NCBI RefSeq assembly: GCF_900129275.1
Contig: NZ_FQUX01000001.1
Span: forward strand, 744,001 to 808,000
Direction of reading: 5' to 3'
Length of the DNA: 64,000 bases
From: Arenibacter palladensis
Lineage (GTDB): Bacteria > Bacteroidota > Bacteroidia > Flavobacteriales > Flavobacteriaceae
Shown: in pieces, positions 35,839 to 45,607 of the stretch
Numbering within the stretch: position 1 is the stretch's first letter
Layout of the letters: each line of letters opens with the position of its first letter
Position numbers and translations under genes: made by a program
Notes under the pieces: model-generated
Database searches by the model: none
What the model was told of the DNA's origin: nothing
The model's input: the letters and a program-made list of their open reading frames with translations, nothing else

Positions 35839-36402
35839 ATGAAAAAGCTCCTAATCAAAAATATGGTTTGCGATAGATGTAAAACCCTTTTGGCACAAGA
35901 GTTTGCCAAGGCTGGGATTGTAATTACATCTATAAAATTAGGGGAGATCGTATATGAGGAAAATGCCGATAATGAGGAAGGTATAATAGAAGGCATATTG
36001 AAAAATAACGGCTTCGAATTGGTTAAGGATACAGCTGATATGATCATTGAAAACATTAAGATCCAATTAATCAATACAATCAACAATGGAGAAAATGATA
36101 TAGCAGGCAACATGTCCTCCTACTTGTCCAAAAAACTAAATAAAGATTACTCCATCCTAAGTAAAATGTTCAGTAAAAAGGAAGGTGTAACCATTGAGAA
36201 ATACTACATCGATCTAAAAATTGAATGGGCAAAGGAACTCATCCAAATGAACGAACTCAATTTTTCTGAAATAGGATATGCCTTAAATTACAGGAACAGT
36301 AGTCATTTGGCCTCACAGTTTAAGTCGGTCACTGGCATGTCTATGGGAGAATATAAAAAATTACAACAATGGGATAGAAAACCGCTGGACAAAATTATGT
36401 AA
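35839..36402 (+). CDS. AraC-type regulator with N-terminal HMA-like domain
   Basis: A 187-residue protein. Residues 1-65 read like an HMA fold with the Cys pair in KNMVCDRCK; residues about 90-180 form an AraC-type double helix-turn-helix (YIDLKIEWAKELI, NFSEIGYALNYRNSSHLASQFKSVTG). It is far shorter than classic AraC proteins, having the metal-type domain in place of the sugar-binding cupin. The copper ATPase gene starts 68 bp downstream, so it probably senses copper or another soft metal and controls export. Metal binding is inferred from the CxxC only. Confidence 0.75.
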   Translation: MKKLLIKNMVCDRCKTLLAQEFAKAGIVITSIKLGEIVYEENADNEEGIIEGILKNNGFELVKDTADMIIENIKIQLINTINNGENDIAGNMSSYLSKKLNKDYSILSKMFSKKEGVTIEKYYIDLKIEWAKELIQMNELNFSEIGYALNYRNSSHLASQFKSVTGMSMGEYKKLQQWDRKPLDKIM

Positions 36403-36470
36403 GGATTCTCCATAATTGTAAAAAGTGTTCCGTGTCAATATGACTATTTTTACTTACGAATTAAAAATGC

Positions 36471-38978
36471 ATGGATATGAGACACACCTATAAGATACAC
36501 GGTATGACCTGCAACGGTTGTAGGTCGCATGTAGAGCATACCTTAAATGCAGTGGAAGGCGTTGCCCATGCAACTGTAGATTTGGAAAAAGCCGAAGCTG
36601 TAATTGACATGGACGGGCATATACCTCTTTCTGCTTTTAAAAAGGCCTTGGAAGATGATGGCGGCGCCTATGGCATTTCTATGCCAGGAGAAGAACACGA
36701 GCATCATCGACCTAAGAAACAAAAGCCCAGAGGTAAGGGTACAGGGACCTTTTATTGCCCTATGCATTGTGAGGTGGATAAAACCTATGATCAGCCGGGA
36801 GATTGTCCGGTTTGTGGAATGGATTTGGTGGAAGAGGTAAAGGCAAATATTGGTGGTAATACCCAATATACCTGTCCAATGCACCCTGAAATTATCCAGG
36901 ATGAACCAGGTTCCTGTCCCATCTGTGGAATGGACCTGGTACCGTTAAAGACAGATATTTCGGCAGAGGAGAAAAACTATAAAAAGCTATTGAAGAAATT
37001 TTGGATAGCCCTTGCCTTTACGCTGCCTATTTTTCTTATTGCCATGTCAGAAATGGTGCCCAATAACCCATTGTATACTATTTTGGGTATGAAATATTGG
37101 AACTGGATCCAGTTTGGACTTTCCCTTCCCGTGGTATTCCATGCTACTTGGATGTTTTTTGAAAGGGCATATCGCTCTATAAAGACATGGAATTTAAACA
37201 TGTTTACCCTTATTGGTATCGGATCTGGAGTTGCTTGGCTATTTAGTGTGTTCGGAATGCTTTTTCCAGATATTTTCCCGGCCCAGTTCAAAACCCATCA
37301 CGGTACCGTACATGTGTATTTTGAGGCGGCTACAGTAATACTGACACTAGTATTATTGGGACAACTTTTGGAGGCCCGGGCCCATAGCAAGACGAACAAC
37401 GCGGTGAAGGAGCTGTTAAAATTGGCACCCAATAAGGCTGTTAAACTGGTGGACGGGAAAGAAGAAGTCATTGCTATCGATAAAATTAAAATAGGGGATT
37501 TGCTGAGGGTTAAGCCCGGTGATAAAATTCCTGTCGATGGCATTATTCATGAAGGGGAGAGCTCCTTGGATGAATCCATGATTACGGGAGAACCCATCCC
37601 GGTAGATAAAAAGGAAGGTGACCAAGTGAGTTCCGGAACTATTAATGGAAACCAATCCTTTGTAATGAAGGCAGAAAAGGTGGGTTCGGACACTTTGCTG
37701 GCGCAAATTATAGAGATGGTCAATAAGGCCAGTCGCAGTCAGGCTCCCATTCAGAAATTGGCGGATAGGATTTCCGGATATTTTGTTCCCGTGGTGGTAT
37801 TGGTCTCTGTTATTACCTTCATCGTTTGGGCTATTTTTGGTCCCGAACCCAAATATGTCTATGCCTTGGTAAATGCTATTGCCGTATTGATCATAGCCTG
37901 TCCTTGTGCCTTGGGTTTGGCCACACCTATGTCTGTCATGGTCGGAATAGGGAAAGGGGCGCAATCCGGGGTATTGGTCAAAAATGCGGAGGCTTTGGAA
38001 AAAATGAATAAAATTGATACTCTAATTATAGATAAGACAGGAACAATTACTGCGGGAAAGCCATCCGTAGAAAAAGTGGTGGTTACCTCAGATGATTATC
38101 CTGAGGAAAAAGTGTTGCAATACATTGTATCCCTCAATCAAATGAGCAAACATCCGTTAGCGGAGGCAACGGTTGCATACGGGAAGGAACAAGGCGCGGA
38201 AATTTTGAAGGTGTCGGAATTTAATTCGGTTACAGGGAAAGGTGTATCAGGAATTGTCAATGAGATTAAACTGGCATTGGGGAACGATAGGATGATGGAG
38301 GAAGTCAAGGCTACCATGTCCAATGGGCTAATGAATAAAGTAAAAATTGAACAGCAGCTTGGCAAAACGGTTTCCATGATTTCTGTAGATAGCACTGTTG
38401 TTGGATTTGTTGTGATTACCGATAAAATAAAAGAAACCAGCAAAAAGGCCATTTCGGCATTGCAATCTTTGGGAATATCCGTAATCATGTTGACTGGTGA
38501 TAATTATGATACGGCAAAGGCTGTGGCGGAGGAACTTGAACTTACCGATTTTAAGGCGGGGATGCTTCCCCAGGACAAGCTGAATGAAGTGGAAAGCTTG
38601 CAAGAACAGGGCAAAAAAGTTGCGGTGGCAGGAGATGGCATAAACGATGCTCCGGCATTGGCGAAGAGTGAGGTTGGAATCGCCATGGGAACAGGTACCG
38701 ATGTAGCTATTGAAAGTGCCTCCATTACTTTGGTAAAAGGAGATTTACAAGGAATTGTAAAAGCTAGGAACCTAAGTGTAAAAGTGATGGGAAATATTAA
38801 ACAAAATTTATTTTTTGCACTTATTTACAATACCCTTGGGGTACCTATAGCAGCAGGTGTGCTCTATCCATTTTTTGGGCTACTACTATCACCTATGATC
38901 GCCGCATTGGCCATGAGTTTTAGTTCGGTTTCCGTAATTGCAAATGCCCTTAGATTAAGAAATGCCGATATTTCATGA
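36471..38978 (+). CDS. copA: Copper-translocating P1B-type ATPase
   Basis: An 835-residue pump: N-terminal HMA domain with GMTCNGC (11-17), two short heavy-metal-binding domains with CPMHxE...CPxCGMDLV (about 96-120 and 135-158), eight predicted TM helices, the CPC metal site (477-479), phosphorylated Asp521 in DKTGT, the HP dipeptide in SKHPLAEA and GDGINDAP (721-728). It exports Cu(I) from the cytoplasm using ATP. The paired heavy-metal-binding domains are common in Bacteroidota copper/silver ATPases. Control by the upstream HMA-AraC regulator is likely. Confidence 0.93.
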   Translation: MDMRHTYKIHGMTCNGCRSHVEHTLNAVEGVAHATVDLEKAEAVIDMDGHIPLSAFKKALEDDGGAYGISMPGEEHEHHRPKKQKPRGKGTGTFYCPMHCEVDKTYDQPGDCPVCGMDLVEEVKANIGGNTQYTCPMHPEIIQDEPGSCPICGMDLVPLKTDISAEEKNYKKLLKKFWIALAFTLPIFLIAMSEMVPNNPLYTILGMKYWNWIQFGLSLPVVFHATWMFFERAYRSIKTWNLNMFTLIGIGSGVAWLFSVFGMLFPDIFPAQFKTHHGTVHVYFEAATVILTLVLLGQLLEARAHSKTNNAVKELLKLAPNKAVKLVDGKEEVIAIDKIKIGDLLRVKPGDKIPVDGIIHEGESSLDESMITGEPIPVDKKEGDQVSSGTINGNQSFVMKAEKVGSDTLLAQIIEMVNKASRSQAPIQKLADRISGYFVPVVVLVSVITFIVWAIFGPEPKYVYALVNAIAVLIIACPCALGLATPMSVMVGIGKGAQSGVLVKNAEALEKMNKIDTLIIDKTGTITAGKPSVEKVVVTSDDYPEEKVLQYIVSLNQMSKHPLAEATVAYGKEQGAEILKVSEFNSVTGKGVSGIVNEIKLALGNDRMMEEVKATMSNGLMNKVKIEQQLGKTVSMISVDSTVVGFVVITDKIKETSKKAISALQSLGISVIMLTGDNYDTAKAVAEELELTDFKAGMLPQDKLNEVESLQEQGKKVAVAGDGINDAPALAKSEVGIAMGTGTDVAIESASITLVKGDLQGIVKARNLSVKVMGNIKQNLFFALIYNTLGVPIAAGVLYPFFGLLLSPMIAALAMSFSSVSVIANALRLRNADIS

Positions 38979-39142
38979 CCTGGGCATTTCTTGAAAATTG
39001 ACAAAATATGGCTTGGTTTATTATTTTAATCTTTACATAACGATCTAATAACTTTAAATAATTCATTTCAACATAAAAAGGGGTGAATATTGTCTATTAA
39101 TATTTATCTTTTGAGAAATTTTACACCAAACTGCCAACACTT

Positions 39143-40432
39143 TTGAAGCTAGTAAAAAAAGATATTTCGTTTTTGCTATATGGGGCATTTGCCTCCTTTG
39201 GCACTTATTTCTGCATGTATGCATTTCGCAAACCGTTTACGGTAGCTACATTTGAAGATCTTTCATTTGCGGGGGTAGATTACAAGATAATTTTGATCAT
39301 TGCCCAAGTACTTGGGTACATGCTTTCAAAATTTATTGGGATTAAGGTAATTTCGGAACTAAAGCCCAACCAACGCATATTTTATTTGCTGGGGCTTATT
39401 CTTGCCGCTGAGGCAAGTCTTCTTTTGTTCGCCCTTACTCCCGCTCCTTATAATATAGTATTCATGTTTTTAAATGGCCTGCCATTGGGGATGGTATGGG
39501 GAATTGTTTTTTCATATTTGGAAGGTAGAAAGTTTACAGAATTTTTGGGAGTGGCTTTGTGTTCCAGCTTTATAGTATCCAGTGGCGCTGTAAAATCGGT
39601 GGGTCTTTTGGTTATGGAAAATTGGCAGGTATCCCAATTTTGGATGCCATCCGTTACTGGCGGCATTTTTTTGGCTCCTTTTGTATTATTTGCCTGGTTG
39701 TTGAATAAGATGCCCCAACCTACAGAGGAGGATAAGGAACTTAGAACAGAACGGAAACCTATGACAGGGAAGGACAGAAAAAGGGTTTTTCTTACGTTTC
39801 TGTTTCCAATAATAATTTTGGTTTTTTTCTACACTTTCTTAACTGCTTTGCGCGATTTCAGGGATAATTTTTCCAGGGAAATTTGGGATGCCCTAGGTTT
39901 CGAGGGTGATGCTGCCATATATACCATCTCGGAATTGCCTATCGCCATATTGGTATTGCTCATCATAGGATTTTTGGGAGTGATCAAAAATAATTATAAG
40001 GCCTTTGTTTCCTATCACTACCTATTGCTTTTTGGTACTATTGCCATTGGACTTTCTACCTTGTTGTTTCAATTGGCTTTAATTTCACCTATTCTTTGGA
40101 TGATCAGTGTTGGCTTTGGACTCTATATATGTTATGTACCTTTTAATTGCATTTTTTTCGATCGCATGATCGCTACTTTCCGAATTAAGGGCAATGCAGG
40201 TTACCTTATATATATTGCGGATGCCTTTGGTTATTTGGGCAGTATGGGAGTACTGCTTTATAAGAATTTTGGTCAGAGTACCCTTTCTTGGCTCAATTTC
40301 TTTATGGCCAGCACTTATTTAATCGCCGTTTTGGGGTCTATTATTACTTTAGTTTCACTTTTCTACTTTAAAAGGAAATACAAGAAGAATTTATTAGTGG
40401 AAAAGTCGGAAATACAATTGGCGGAAGCATAA
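39143..40432 (+). CDS. DUF5690 family MFS-like transporter
   Basis: A 429-residue inner-membrane protein with about 12 hydrophobic segments and FGTYFCMYAFRKPFTVATF at the N-terminus, typical of DUF5690 and reminiscent of the organophosphate:phosphate antiporter branch of MFS. The start is a TTG; no in-frame ATG occurs upstream before a gene-free region. It precedes a SusCD pair, an exported phosphodiesterase and a PLP enzyme, so it may carry the small phosphorus-containing or sugar product across the inner membrane. Substrate not established. Confidence 0.8.
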   Translation: MKLVKKDISFLLYGAFASFGTYFCMYAFRKPFTVATFEDLSFAGVDYKIILIIAQVLGYMLSKFIGIKVISELKPNQRIFYLLGLILAAEASLLLFALTPAPYNIVFMFLNGLPLGMVWGIVFSYLEGRKFTEFLGVALCSSFIVSSGAVKSVGLLVMENWQVSQFWMPSVTGGIFLAPFVLFAWLLNKMPQPTEEDKELRTERKPMTGKDRKRVFLTFLFPIIILVFFYTFLTALRDFRDNFSREIWDALGFEGDAAIYTISELPIAILVLLIIGFLGVIKNNYKAFVSYHYLLLFGTIAIGLSTLLFQLALISPILWMISVGFGLYICYVPFNCIFFDRMIATFRIKGNAGYLIYIADAFGYLGSMGVLLYKNFGQSTLSWLNFFMASTYLIAVLGSIITLVSLFYFKRKYKKNLLVEKSEIQLAEA

Positions 40433-40536
40433 TTTATTCCCCGCTTATTCCTCATTCATCTACTCACTACTTCTAGAGATCAGCCTTTTTAGGCTTGTCT
40501 TAAATACTTTTGCGCTCATTCTTTTGTCCTAATAGT

Positions 40537-40559
40537 TTTGTTAACGTTGCTTTAACAAA
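40537..40559. promoter_or_regulatory. Inverted repeat upstream of the second SusC gene
   Basis: TTTGTTAA (40537-40544) and its complement TTAACAAA (40552-40559) are separated by 7 bases, a spacing suited to a dimeric DNA-binding protein. It lies about 60 bp upstream of the promoter-like motif and 107 bp before the SusC start. Confidence 0.4.
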
Positions 40560-40604
40560 TAGGCAGATTTCATTGCAATCTTTTAATATTAATTGAGGGT
40601 TTAG

Positions 40605-40630
40605 TTAACCTATGCCTAGGATATTTGCGC
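40605..40630 (+). promoter_or_regulatory. Promoter-like motif of the second SusCD operon
   Basis: TTAAC, a 10-base spacer, then GATATTTGCGC. The second part fits the TAnnTTTG -7 box except for its first base. It ends 35 bases before the SusC ATG. The same arrangement recurs before the phosphodiesterase gene (45549-45574), suggesting shared control. Confidence 0.5.
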
Positions 40631-40665
40631 TCACTAAATAATTAAAAAATCACAAACTAAAAAGA

Positions 40666-43600
40666 ATGAACAAAACAAGTATTGTTATGGTATTTGCCTT
40701 TTTTGCATTTATCATGGGCCATTCCCAAGGAGTATTTACGGGAAAGGTTTTGGATGAAAACAATGCGCCTTTGCCAGGGGCATCGGTGGTCATTAAAGGT
40801 AGTTCCAAAGGGGTAGCTACCGATTTTGATGGAAATTTTCAAATTGAATTAAATTCGGCAAACGATATTCTACTCGTTACCTATTTAGGATATATTCCAA
40901 CCGAAATTACTACCTCTGGAAAAACATCAGCGGAAATAGTACTTCTTCCCGATTCTGAAAAATTGAATGAGGTGGTGGTAACGGCCTTGGGGATTACTAG
41001 GGCGGAGAAGAAGATTGGTTATGCCACCCAAAAAATGGATGTGGAGATAATCGAGGAAATAAATGCCCCCAATGTGGGGAATCTATTTACCGGGCAGGTA
41101 GCTGGACTAAGTGTAAGCAATCCCACCGGACTATTTCAAAAGCCTTCATTTTCCCTACGTGGAAAATCGCCATTGATCGTAATTGATGGGATTCCTGTCG
41201 AGACCGATTTTTATGATGTTTCCGCCAATAACATAGCCAATGTAAACGTGCTAAAGGGAACAACGGCTTCTGCGCTTTATGGATCTAGGGGTAGAAACGG
41301 TGCCATTTTGATCACTACCAAGAACGCCAATGTAGACGGATTGGAAATTTCAGTGTCCCATAATACTATGGTATCCGCAGGCTTTACCGTATTTCCGGAA
41401 ACCCAGACAGAATATGGTAACGGATCCAATGGAAAGTATGAATTCTGGGACGGTAAGGACGGAGGTATTTCCGATGGGGATATGATCTGGGGTCCCAAGT
41501 TTGAACCTGGGGTTATGGTCTCCCAATGGAACAGTCCTATATTAGATAACGTTACTGGGGAAACCATTCCTTGGTGGGGAGATGTTTATGGTACCCAATA
41601 CGACGATAAATCCCGTTATTCCAGAGTGCCAACGCCTTGGGAATATCATAATAACTTAAAGGATTTCATGGAAACCGGATATATTTCCAGTACGGATTTC
41701 TCTGTATCCAGTAAATCCGAAAAAGGCTCCTTCCGTTTATCAGGAAATTATTCCGACCAAAAGGATAGGGTACCCAATTCCGGTCTTAAAACAGGGGGTT
41801 TAACTTTTAAATCTACCACCAACCTTTCCAAATCACTTACTTTGGATAGCAAACTTTCCTATAATAAGGTGTATTCTCCCAATTACCCAAGACACGGGTA
41901 CGGACCAAAGAACCACATGTATACCATTCTAATTTGGATGGGGGACGATGTTGATGGCCAGGATTTAAAAGAACATATGTACGTTCCGGGACAGGAAGGT
42001 TATAGACAGGCCAACTTTAACTATGCCTGGTACAACAACGTGTATTTTGCAGCCAATGAATTGAACCAAAAATACGATGCCGATCTAATCAATGCACAGA
42101 TGGTGCTGAAGTATAATATAGCCGAGGGTTTAAACCTTCAAGGAAGGGGCTCGGCCGTTATACAGGATATTTTTGAGGACAGACAAAGTCCTAAGACCTA
42201 TTTAAATTATGGCGATGCCAGGGAGGGGGACTATAAGACCTGGAACTCCAAAAGGTTAACAGTAGATTATGATATTCTGGCCTCCTATACCAAATCCCTG
42301 ACAGAGGATATCTCCTTCGACGTCAATGCAGGTGCTTCTACTTTTTATAGAAAATATCAACAGGAATATAACTCAACCGATGGCCTTGTAGTTCCTTTTG
42401 TGTATAGCCTTAACAACACTAGTGGCAATGTGGCTGCGAGTACATATTTTCAAGAAAGGGCAACCAATAGTGTCTATGCCACTTTGGGACTGGACCTATA
42501 CAATGCGGTGTTTTTAACAGCTGCGGCAAGAAATGACTGGTCTTCAACACTTCCCAAGGAGAACCGCTCCTATTTCTATCCATCCGTGTCCTTAAGTACG
42601 GTGGTCTCCAATTTTGTTACCATGCCAAAAGCTGTGGATTATTTAAAGCTTTATGGATCATGGGCACAGGTTTCCAGTGATCTGGATCCTTATAGCACGG
42701 AATCTTATTATACCAATAGTGGTGTTTTTGGAGGAAATATAAAATTGCAATATCCTAATGGCTTGGTAAATTCCAACATAGAGCCCGAAAGTTCCAACTC
42801 GTTCGAACTTGGTCTAAGTTCTGCTTTTCTAAAGAACAGGCTGGCATTGGATCTTACTTATTATAACGTGGTGGACACCAACCAGATCATAGACTTGCCA
42901 ATTTCAAACACATCTGGATTTGAAAACAGAAAGGTAAATGGCAATGAATATACTACCAATGGTCTGGAAGTGGTACTTAATGCCAAACCGATTCTTACAG
43001 AAGACTTTATTTGGAACCTAACTGCCAACTGGAGCAGAAAGGTTCAGAGAATTACGGAAATATACGGGGATAATGCCACTTACAACAATTTAAGGTTGAA
43101 CGATAGGGCAGATAGCTACTATGCAACGGTGTGGCAGAAGTCTGCGGATGGCGATCTAATCTTGGGTGCCAATGGATTGCCGATCAGGGATAATTTCCCA
43201 CAACTTTTGGGACATAACGATCAAGATTGGACCCTGGGTCTTCAGAATAGTTTTAAATATAAGAACCTTACCGTAAATGTTGGAATAGACGGCGGATGGG
43301 GCGGTCTGATCCGTTCCTTGACCGTTGAGAAAATGTGGTGGGGCGGTAAGCACCCCAATTCTACCGAATATAGGGATGCGGAATATGCGGCCGGAGTTCC
43401 GGTATATGTGCCGGACGGGGTACAGGTTACGGGCGGTGACCTGATACAGGACGTAAATGGGGATGTTATTTCCGATACCCGTACATACACCCAGAATACC
43501 ACAGCGGTGAGCTGGCAGACCTGGTCGCAGAACTATCCGTACAGGGCAGCGGTGACCTACAAGGAAAGTGAGAAGTTTGCCAATATTTTCGATCGAAGCT

Positions 43601-43809
43601 TCTTTAAATTGAGGACCCTTTCCTTTAAATATGATATCACCGAACTGGCCAATATCAACGGTGTAAAAAATCTTGATGTAACCCTTAGCGGCTACAACTT
43701 ATTGGTATGGAAGAAGGCGGATATCATTGATCCGGATTTTGGGAACGACAATAATTTACAGGATCCTTCCACTAGGTACATTGGTATAGGCGTTAATGTT
43801 AAATTTTAG
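40666..43809 (+). CDS. SusC/RagA-type TonB-dependent outer membrane transporter
   Basis: A 1047-residue protein: signal peptide (about 1-21), carboxypeptidase-regulatory-like domain (about 22-100), TonB-box region LNEVVVTALG, plug domain with ALYGSRGRNGAILITTK (about 205-220), and a long beta-barrel ending in GVNVKF. With the SusD gene 13 bp downstream it forms a nutrient-import pair. Association with an exported phosphodiesterase and phosphatase suggests a phosphorus-bearing glycan or glycolipid fragment as the cargo. Confidence 0.93.
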   Translation: MNKTSIVMVFAFFAFIMGHSQGVFTGKVLDENNAPLPGASVVIKGSSKGVATDFDGNFQIELNSANDILLVTYLGYIPTEITTSGKTSAEIVLLPDSEKLNEVVVTALGITRAEKKIGYATQKMDVEIIEEINAPNVGNLFTGQVAGLSVSNPTGLFQKPSFSLRGKSPLIVIDGIPVETDFYDVSANNIANVNVLKGTTASALYGSRGRNGAILITTKNANVDGLEISVSHNTMVSAGFTVFPETQTEYGNGSNGKYEFWDGKDGGISDGDMIWGPKFEPGVMVSQWNSPILDNVTGETIPWWGDVYGTQYDDKSRYSRVPTPWEYHNNLKDFMETGYISSTDFSVSSKSEKGSFRLSGNYSDQKDRVPNSGLKTGGLTFKSTTNLSKSLTLDSKLSYNKVYSPNYPRHGYGPKNHMYTILIWMGDDVDGQDLKEHMYVPGQEGYRQANFNYAWYNNVYFAANELNQKYDADLINAQMVLKYNIAEGLNLQGRGSAVIQDIFEDRQSPKTYLNYGDAREGDYKTWNSKRLTVDYDILASYTKSLTEDISFDVNAGASTFYRKYQQEYNSTDGLVVPFVYSLNNTSGNVAASTYFQERATNSVYATLGLDLYNAVFLTAAARNDWSSTLPKENRSYFYPSVSLSTVVSNFVTMPKAVDYLKLYGSWAQVSSDLDPYSTESYYTNSGVFGGNIKLQYPNGLVNSNIEPESSNSFELGLSSAFLKNRLALDLTYYNVVDTNQIIDLPISNTSGFENRKVNGNEYTTNGLEVVLNAKPILTEDFIWNLTANWSRKVQRITEIYGDNATYNNLRLNDRADSYYATVWQKSADGDLILGANGLPIRDNFPQLLGHNDQDWTLGLQNSFKYKNLTVNVGIDGGWGGLIRSLTVEKMWWGGKHPNSTEYRDAEYAAGVPVYVPDGVQVTGGDLIQDVNGDVISDTRTYTQNTTAVSWQTWSQNYPYRAAVTYKESEKFANIFDRSFFKLRTLSFKYDITELANINGVKNLDVTLSGYNLLVWKKADIIDPDFGNDNNLQDPSTRYIGIGVNVKF

Positions 43810-43822
43810 TAAAAGACACATA

Positions 43823-45304
43823 ATGAAAAAAATAGGAATTTTATTTGGCCTAACAGTATTGATAGCCCTTACAGGCTGTCAAGATCTGACGGAATTAAAC
43901 GACAACCCAAATAATGTCAGTGAAACACACCCACAATTATTATTGACCAATATTGCAAGCAATGCTTTTCAGGTCGATGGTACCGGGGCCTTGTACGCAT
44001 CCCGTATTTTGGTGCAGACCGATGGGGAAAACAACAATCAATACTATAACTGGGACCGTGCTAGTTTCGATGACTATAATATGTTGGGGGAGGTTACCAA
44101 AATGATGCAGGAGGCAGAGCGTATAGAAAGCGATGAATATATTGCCTTGTCCAAATTTTTTAGGGCATATTACTTCTATAACCTGACCCTTACATTTGGC
44201 GATATACCTTATAGCGAAGCCCTTAAAGGGGAGACTGAGGAGCAGTATCTGCCCAAGTATGATACCCAAAAAGAAGTTTTTGTTGGGATATTAAAGGAAT
44301 TGTCGGAAGCCAATGAACTTTTGGAAGGAAATACCAACATAATTGCAGGGGATATAATTTTTGGCGGGAATACCACCAAATGGCAAAAATTGGTCAATTC
44401 CTTTAGATTAAAGGTGCTTATGACCCTTTCCAAAAAGGTGGGCGATGCGGACTTGAACATAATAAGTTCCTTTGCCAGTATTTACAATAATGAACCTATA
44501 ATGGTGTCTAACGAGGACAATGGCCAGTTGGTCTTTTTGGACGAGGAAGGAAGTAGGTATACAGAATTCAACTCTAGCGGTTACGGGTCGGGAATGTACA
44601 TGTCCTCAACCTTCATTGAAAGGCTTCAGGACAGACAGGATCCTAGGCTGTTCATTTATTGCGGACAGACCAAAAATGCCAAGGAAGCAGGATTGGCCAT
44701 TGATGATTTTATGGCCTACGAAGGGGGAGATCCCTTGGCGCCTTATGCCGAGGTTAACGATAAGGCGGCTGCAGGTGATGTCTCCAAGGTAAACCTGAGA
44801 TATACTACAGACCCTACAACCGAGCCGCACAACCTAATGGGGTATTGGGAATTGGAGTTTATTTTGGCTGAAGCATCTGTTCGTGGATGGATCGCTACCG
44901 ATGCCAAGGAACATTATGAAAATGGGGTAAAATCATCTTTCGATTTTTATAATACCTATGCCAAGAATTTTGAAACCTATGTAGAGCCAACGGATGCCGA
45001 CACCTATCTTTTGGGATCGGAGGTGGCCTTTGATAACAGCTTGACCACAGCAGAGAAAATGGAGCTCATTCTGACCCAGAAATATTTTACTTCCTTTTTG
45101 CAAACAGGGTGGAGGGCATATTTTGATCATTTAAGGACGGGTTATCCGGCATTTGCACAATTACCGGGAGCCACGCCTCCAACCCGATGGATCTACCCTA
45201 ATTCTGAGTACAACAACAATACTGCAAATGTAGCTGCGGCCATTGAAAGACAGTTTGGAGCTGGGAACGATAAGATTCGTGAAATAACTTGGTGGTTGGA
45301 ATAA
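43823..45304 (+). CDS. SusD/RagB-like outer membrane lipoprotein
   Basis: Start set at ATG 43823, which begins a lipoprotein signal with Cys near residue 19 (ALTGC); a reading from 43796 would overlap SusC and displace the signal. The 493-residue product is a SusD-like group 2 protein with ELNDNPNNVSET near its N-terminus. It should cap the upstream SusC and bind the nutrient at the cell surface. A strong terminator follows 83 bp after the stop. Confidence 0.92.
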   Translation: MKKIGILFGLTVLIALTGCQDLTELNDNPNNVSETHPQLLLTNIASNAFQVDGTGALYASRILVQTDGENNNQYYNWDRASFDDYNMLGEVTKMMQEAERIESDEYIALSKFFRAYYFYNLTLTFGDIPYSEALKGETEEQYLPKYDTQKEVFVGILKELSEANELLEGNTNIIAGDIIFGGNTTKWQKLVNSFRLKVLMTLSKKVGDADLNIISSFASIYNNEPIMVSNEDNGQLVFLDEEGSRYTEFNSSGYGSGMYMSSTFIERLQDRQDPRLFIYCGQTKNAKEAGLAIDDFMAYEGGDPLAPYAEVNDKAAAGDVSKVNLRYTTDPTTEPHNLMGYWELEFILAEASVRGWIATDAKEHYENGVKSSFDFYNTYAKNFETYVEPTDADTYLLGSEVAFDNSLTTAEKMELILTQKYFTSFLQTGWRAYFDHLRTGYPAFAQLPGATPPTRWIYPNSEYNNNTANVAAAIERQFGAGNDKIREITWWLE

Positions 45305-45386
45305 TTTTCAACATCAATAAGGTCATAGAAGCAAAATGCCAATATTGATTTGGCAATAAAAACATAATCTCTTCAATAATTTGTCC

Positions 45387-45428
45387 AAGGCCATAGCAAA
45401 CTTCTGCTGTGGCCTTGTCTTTTTATTT
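45387..45428 (+). terminator. Intrinsic terminator after the second SusCD pair
   Basis: An 11-bp stem (AAGGCCATAGC with GCTGTGGCCTT, one G-T wobble) with an 8-base loop, followed by GTC and a run of T residues. It separates SusCD from the phosphodiesterase transcript. Confidence 0.85.
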
Positions 45429-45548
45429 AACTAAGTAGCTGCAAGTATAAGAAAAGTGAATGGGCGTTGTACGGTGTCGGCAATTCTAAACTTTTACATA
45501 TAAATTATAGTTATAGTTACAAAAATTTAATATTATTAACTTTTTAAC

Positions 45549-45574
45549 TTAACTTAGTCACATGATATTTGCAC
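45549..45574 (+). promoter_or_regulatory. Promoter-like motif of the phosphodiesterase gene
   Basis: TTAAC, a 10-base spacer and GATATTTGCAC, the same layout as before the SusC gene (40605-40630). It ends 33 bases before the chosen ATG. Confidence 0.5.
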
Positions 45575-45607
45575 TTCTTCATTAATCAAAAATTAAAACC
45601 AATCAAA

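Larger units (their letters stand above)
45305..45607. other. Intergenic region after the second SusCD operon
   Basis: A 303-bp gap with no credible gene. The first third ends in the terminator listed separately; the AT-rich remainder carries the promoter-like motif of the phosphodiesterase gene. Confidence 0.7.
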
